DNA of 11,747 nucleotides from an uncultured Oscillospiraceae bacterium. GTDB taxonomy: Bacteria > Bacillota > Clostridia > Oscillospirales > Ruminococcaceae. Each line of letters starts with the position of its first letter. Positions within the stretch are counted from its first letter, which is position 1. The stretch is from positions 1 through 11,747 of the forward strand of contig URGQ01000044.1 in NCBI GenBank assembly GCA_900547385.1, written 5' to 3'. Shown in pieces: positions 11,600 through 11,747 of this stretch. Made by a program: the position numbers and the translations under genes. The notes beneath the pieces were generated by a model. It searched no databases and was not told the DNA's origin. It was given only the letters and a program-made list of their open reading frames with translations.

Positions 11600-11747
11600 G
11601 GCTACTTTTCTGTGATGAAAAGTAAGCAAAAGATATTTATTTAGGGCAAGATTGTAGTCGCCTAGCGGCGGGGCATTGATTTTGCAGGGTGCAAAGCCTG
11701 TACGGCTCGCCGCCGGGGCGTTCCTTTTGTGCGTACAAAAGGAACCA
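11600..11747 (+). repeat. Repeat region with the left part of repeat A, copy 4
   Basis: No gene is seen here. A hairpin TACTTTTC/GAAAAGTA (11603-11610 and 11617-11624) is followed by AGTCGCCTAGCGGCG (11657-11671), which resembles the start of repeat B, copy 2. Then come TTTGCAGGG (11681-11689) and GCTCGCCGC (11705-11713), the same two blocks that open copy 3, and a perfect 11-bp hairpin GTTCCTTTTGT/ACAAAAGGAAC (11720-11730 and 11735-11745). The window ends where the CGCCGGGTAGGC block would be expected. Confidence 0.7.

Noticed and set aside
1..11747. CRISPR arrays, tRNA or rRNA genes
   Set aside because: The repeats seen are few, irregularly spaced and palindromic, with no equal-length spacers; no cloverleaf or rRNA sequence was recognised by eye.

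Overview
The window looks like chromosome of a moderately GC-rich, Gram-positive endospore-forming Clostridium relative (class Clostridia, probably an Oscillospiraceae/Ruminococcaceae-type gut organism). The grounds are strong AAGGAGG ribosome-binding sites, Firmicutes-style sigma-A promoters, a SpoVM-like peptide, a clostridial short P-loop protein, a VanZ protein and the rpmH-rnpA-yidD-yidC-jag block. The genus is inference only.

Layout. Positions 1-648 hold no convincing gene but a dense array of hairpins and dispersed repeats, followed by an AT-rich patch with a promoter and a small 73-aa TTG-start gene (649-870) ending inside its own terminator. Next are a secreted FKBP/trigger-factor-like lipoprotein (1048-2229, own promoter and terminator), a repeat-rich spacer (2288-2470), and glucose-6-phosphate isomerase pgi (2579-3916) with its own promoter. 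A rightward string of small genes follows: a P-loop ATPase (3989-4408), a strong terminator or attenuator, a BamE-like exported protein, a VanZ-like membrane protein, a 54-aa two-helix membrane protein and a 29-aa SpoVM-like peptide (5672-5761), closed by a terminator.

Positions 5797-6283 are a divergent module: a 56-aa leftward protein, which aligns without gaps to the 73-aa protein at 649-870, and a rightward 72-aa XRE repressor, separated by two 15-bp operator-like repeats that straddle the leftward promoter. Positions 6284-6690 are noncoding hairpin repeats.

Everything from 6691 to 11366 reads leftward. In transcription order it is rpmH, a terminator/attenuator, rnpA-yidD-yidC (joined by ATGA overlaps), jag/khpB with an unusual Arg/Gly-rich tail, a terminator, a repeat element, and a D,D-carboxypeptidase. 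rpmH has a near-perfect promoter (TTGACA, 18 bp, TATAAT). The block makes ribosomal protein L34, the RNase P protein, the membrane insertase YidC with its helper YidD, and the RNA-binding partner Jag. In many Firmicutes this block lies next to dnaA/oriC, but the window ends in repeats before any dnaA.

The most interesting signals are (i) the pair of paralogous tiny proteins, one under an XRE switch, (ii) a modular dispersed repeat made of a CTTTTG/CAAAAG-type hairpin plus a conserved CGCCGGGTAGGC block, (iii) the 29-aa SpoVM-like peptide, and (iv) a terminator placed almost directly on the ribosome-binding site of the gene that follows it.
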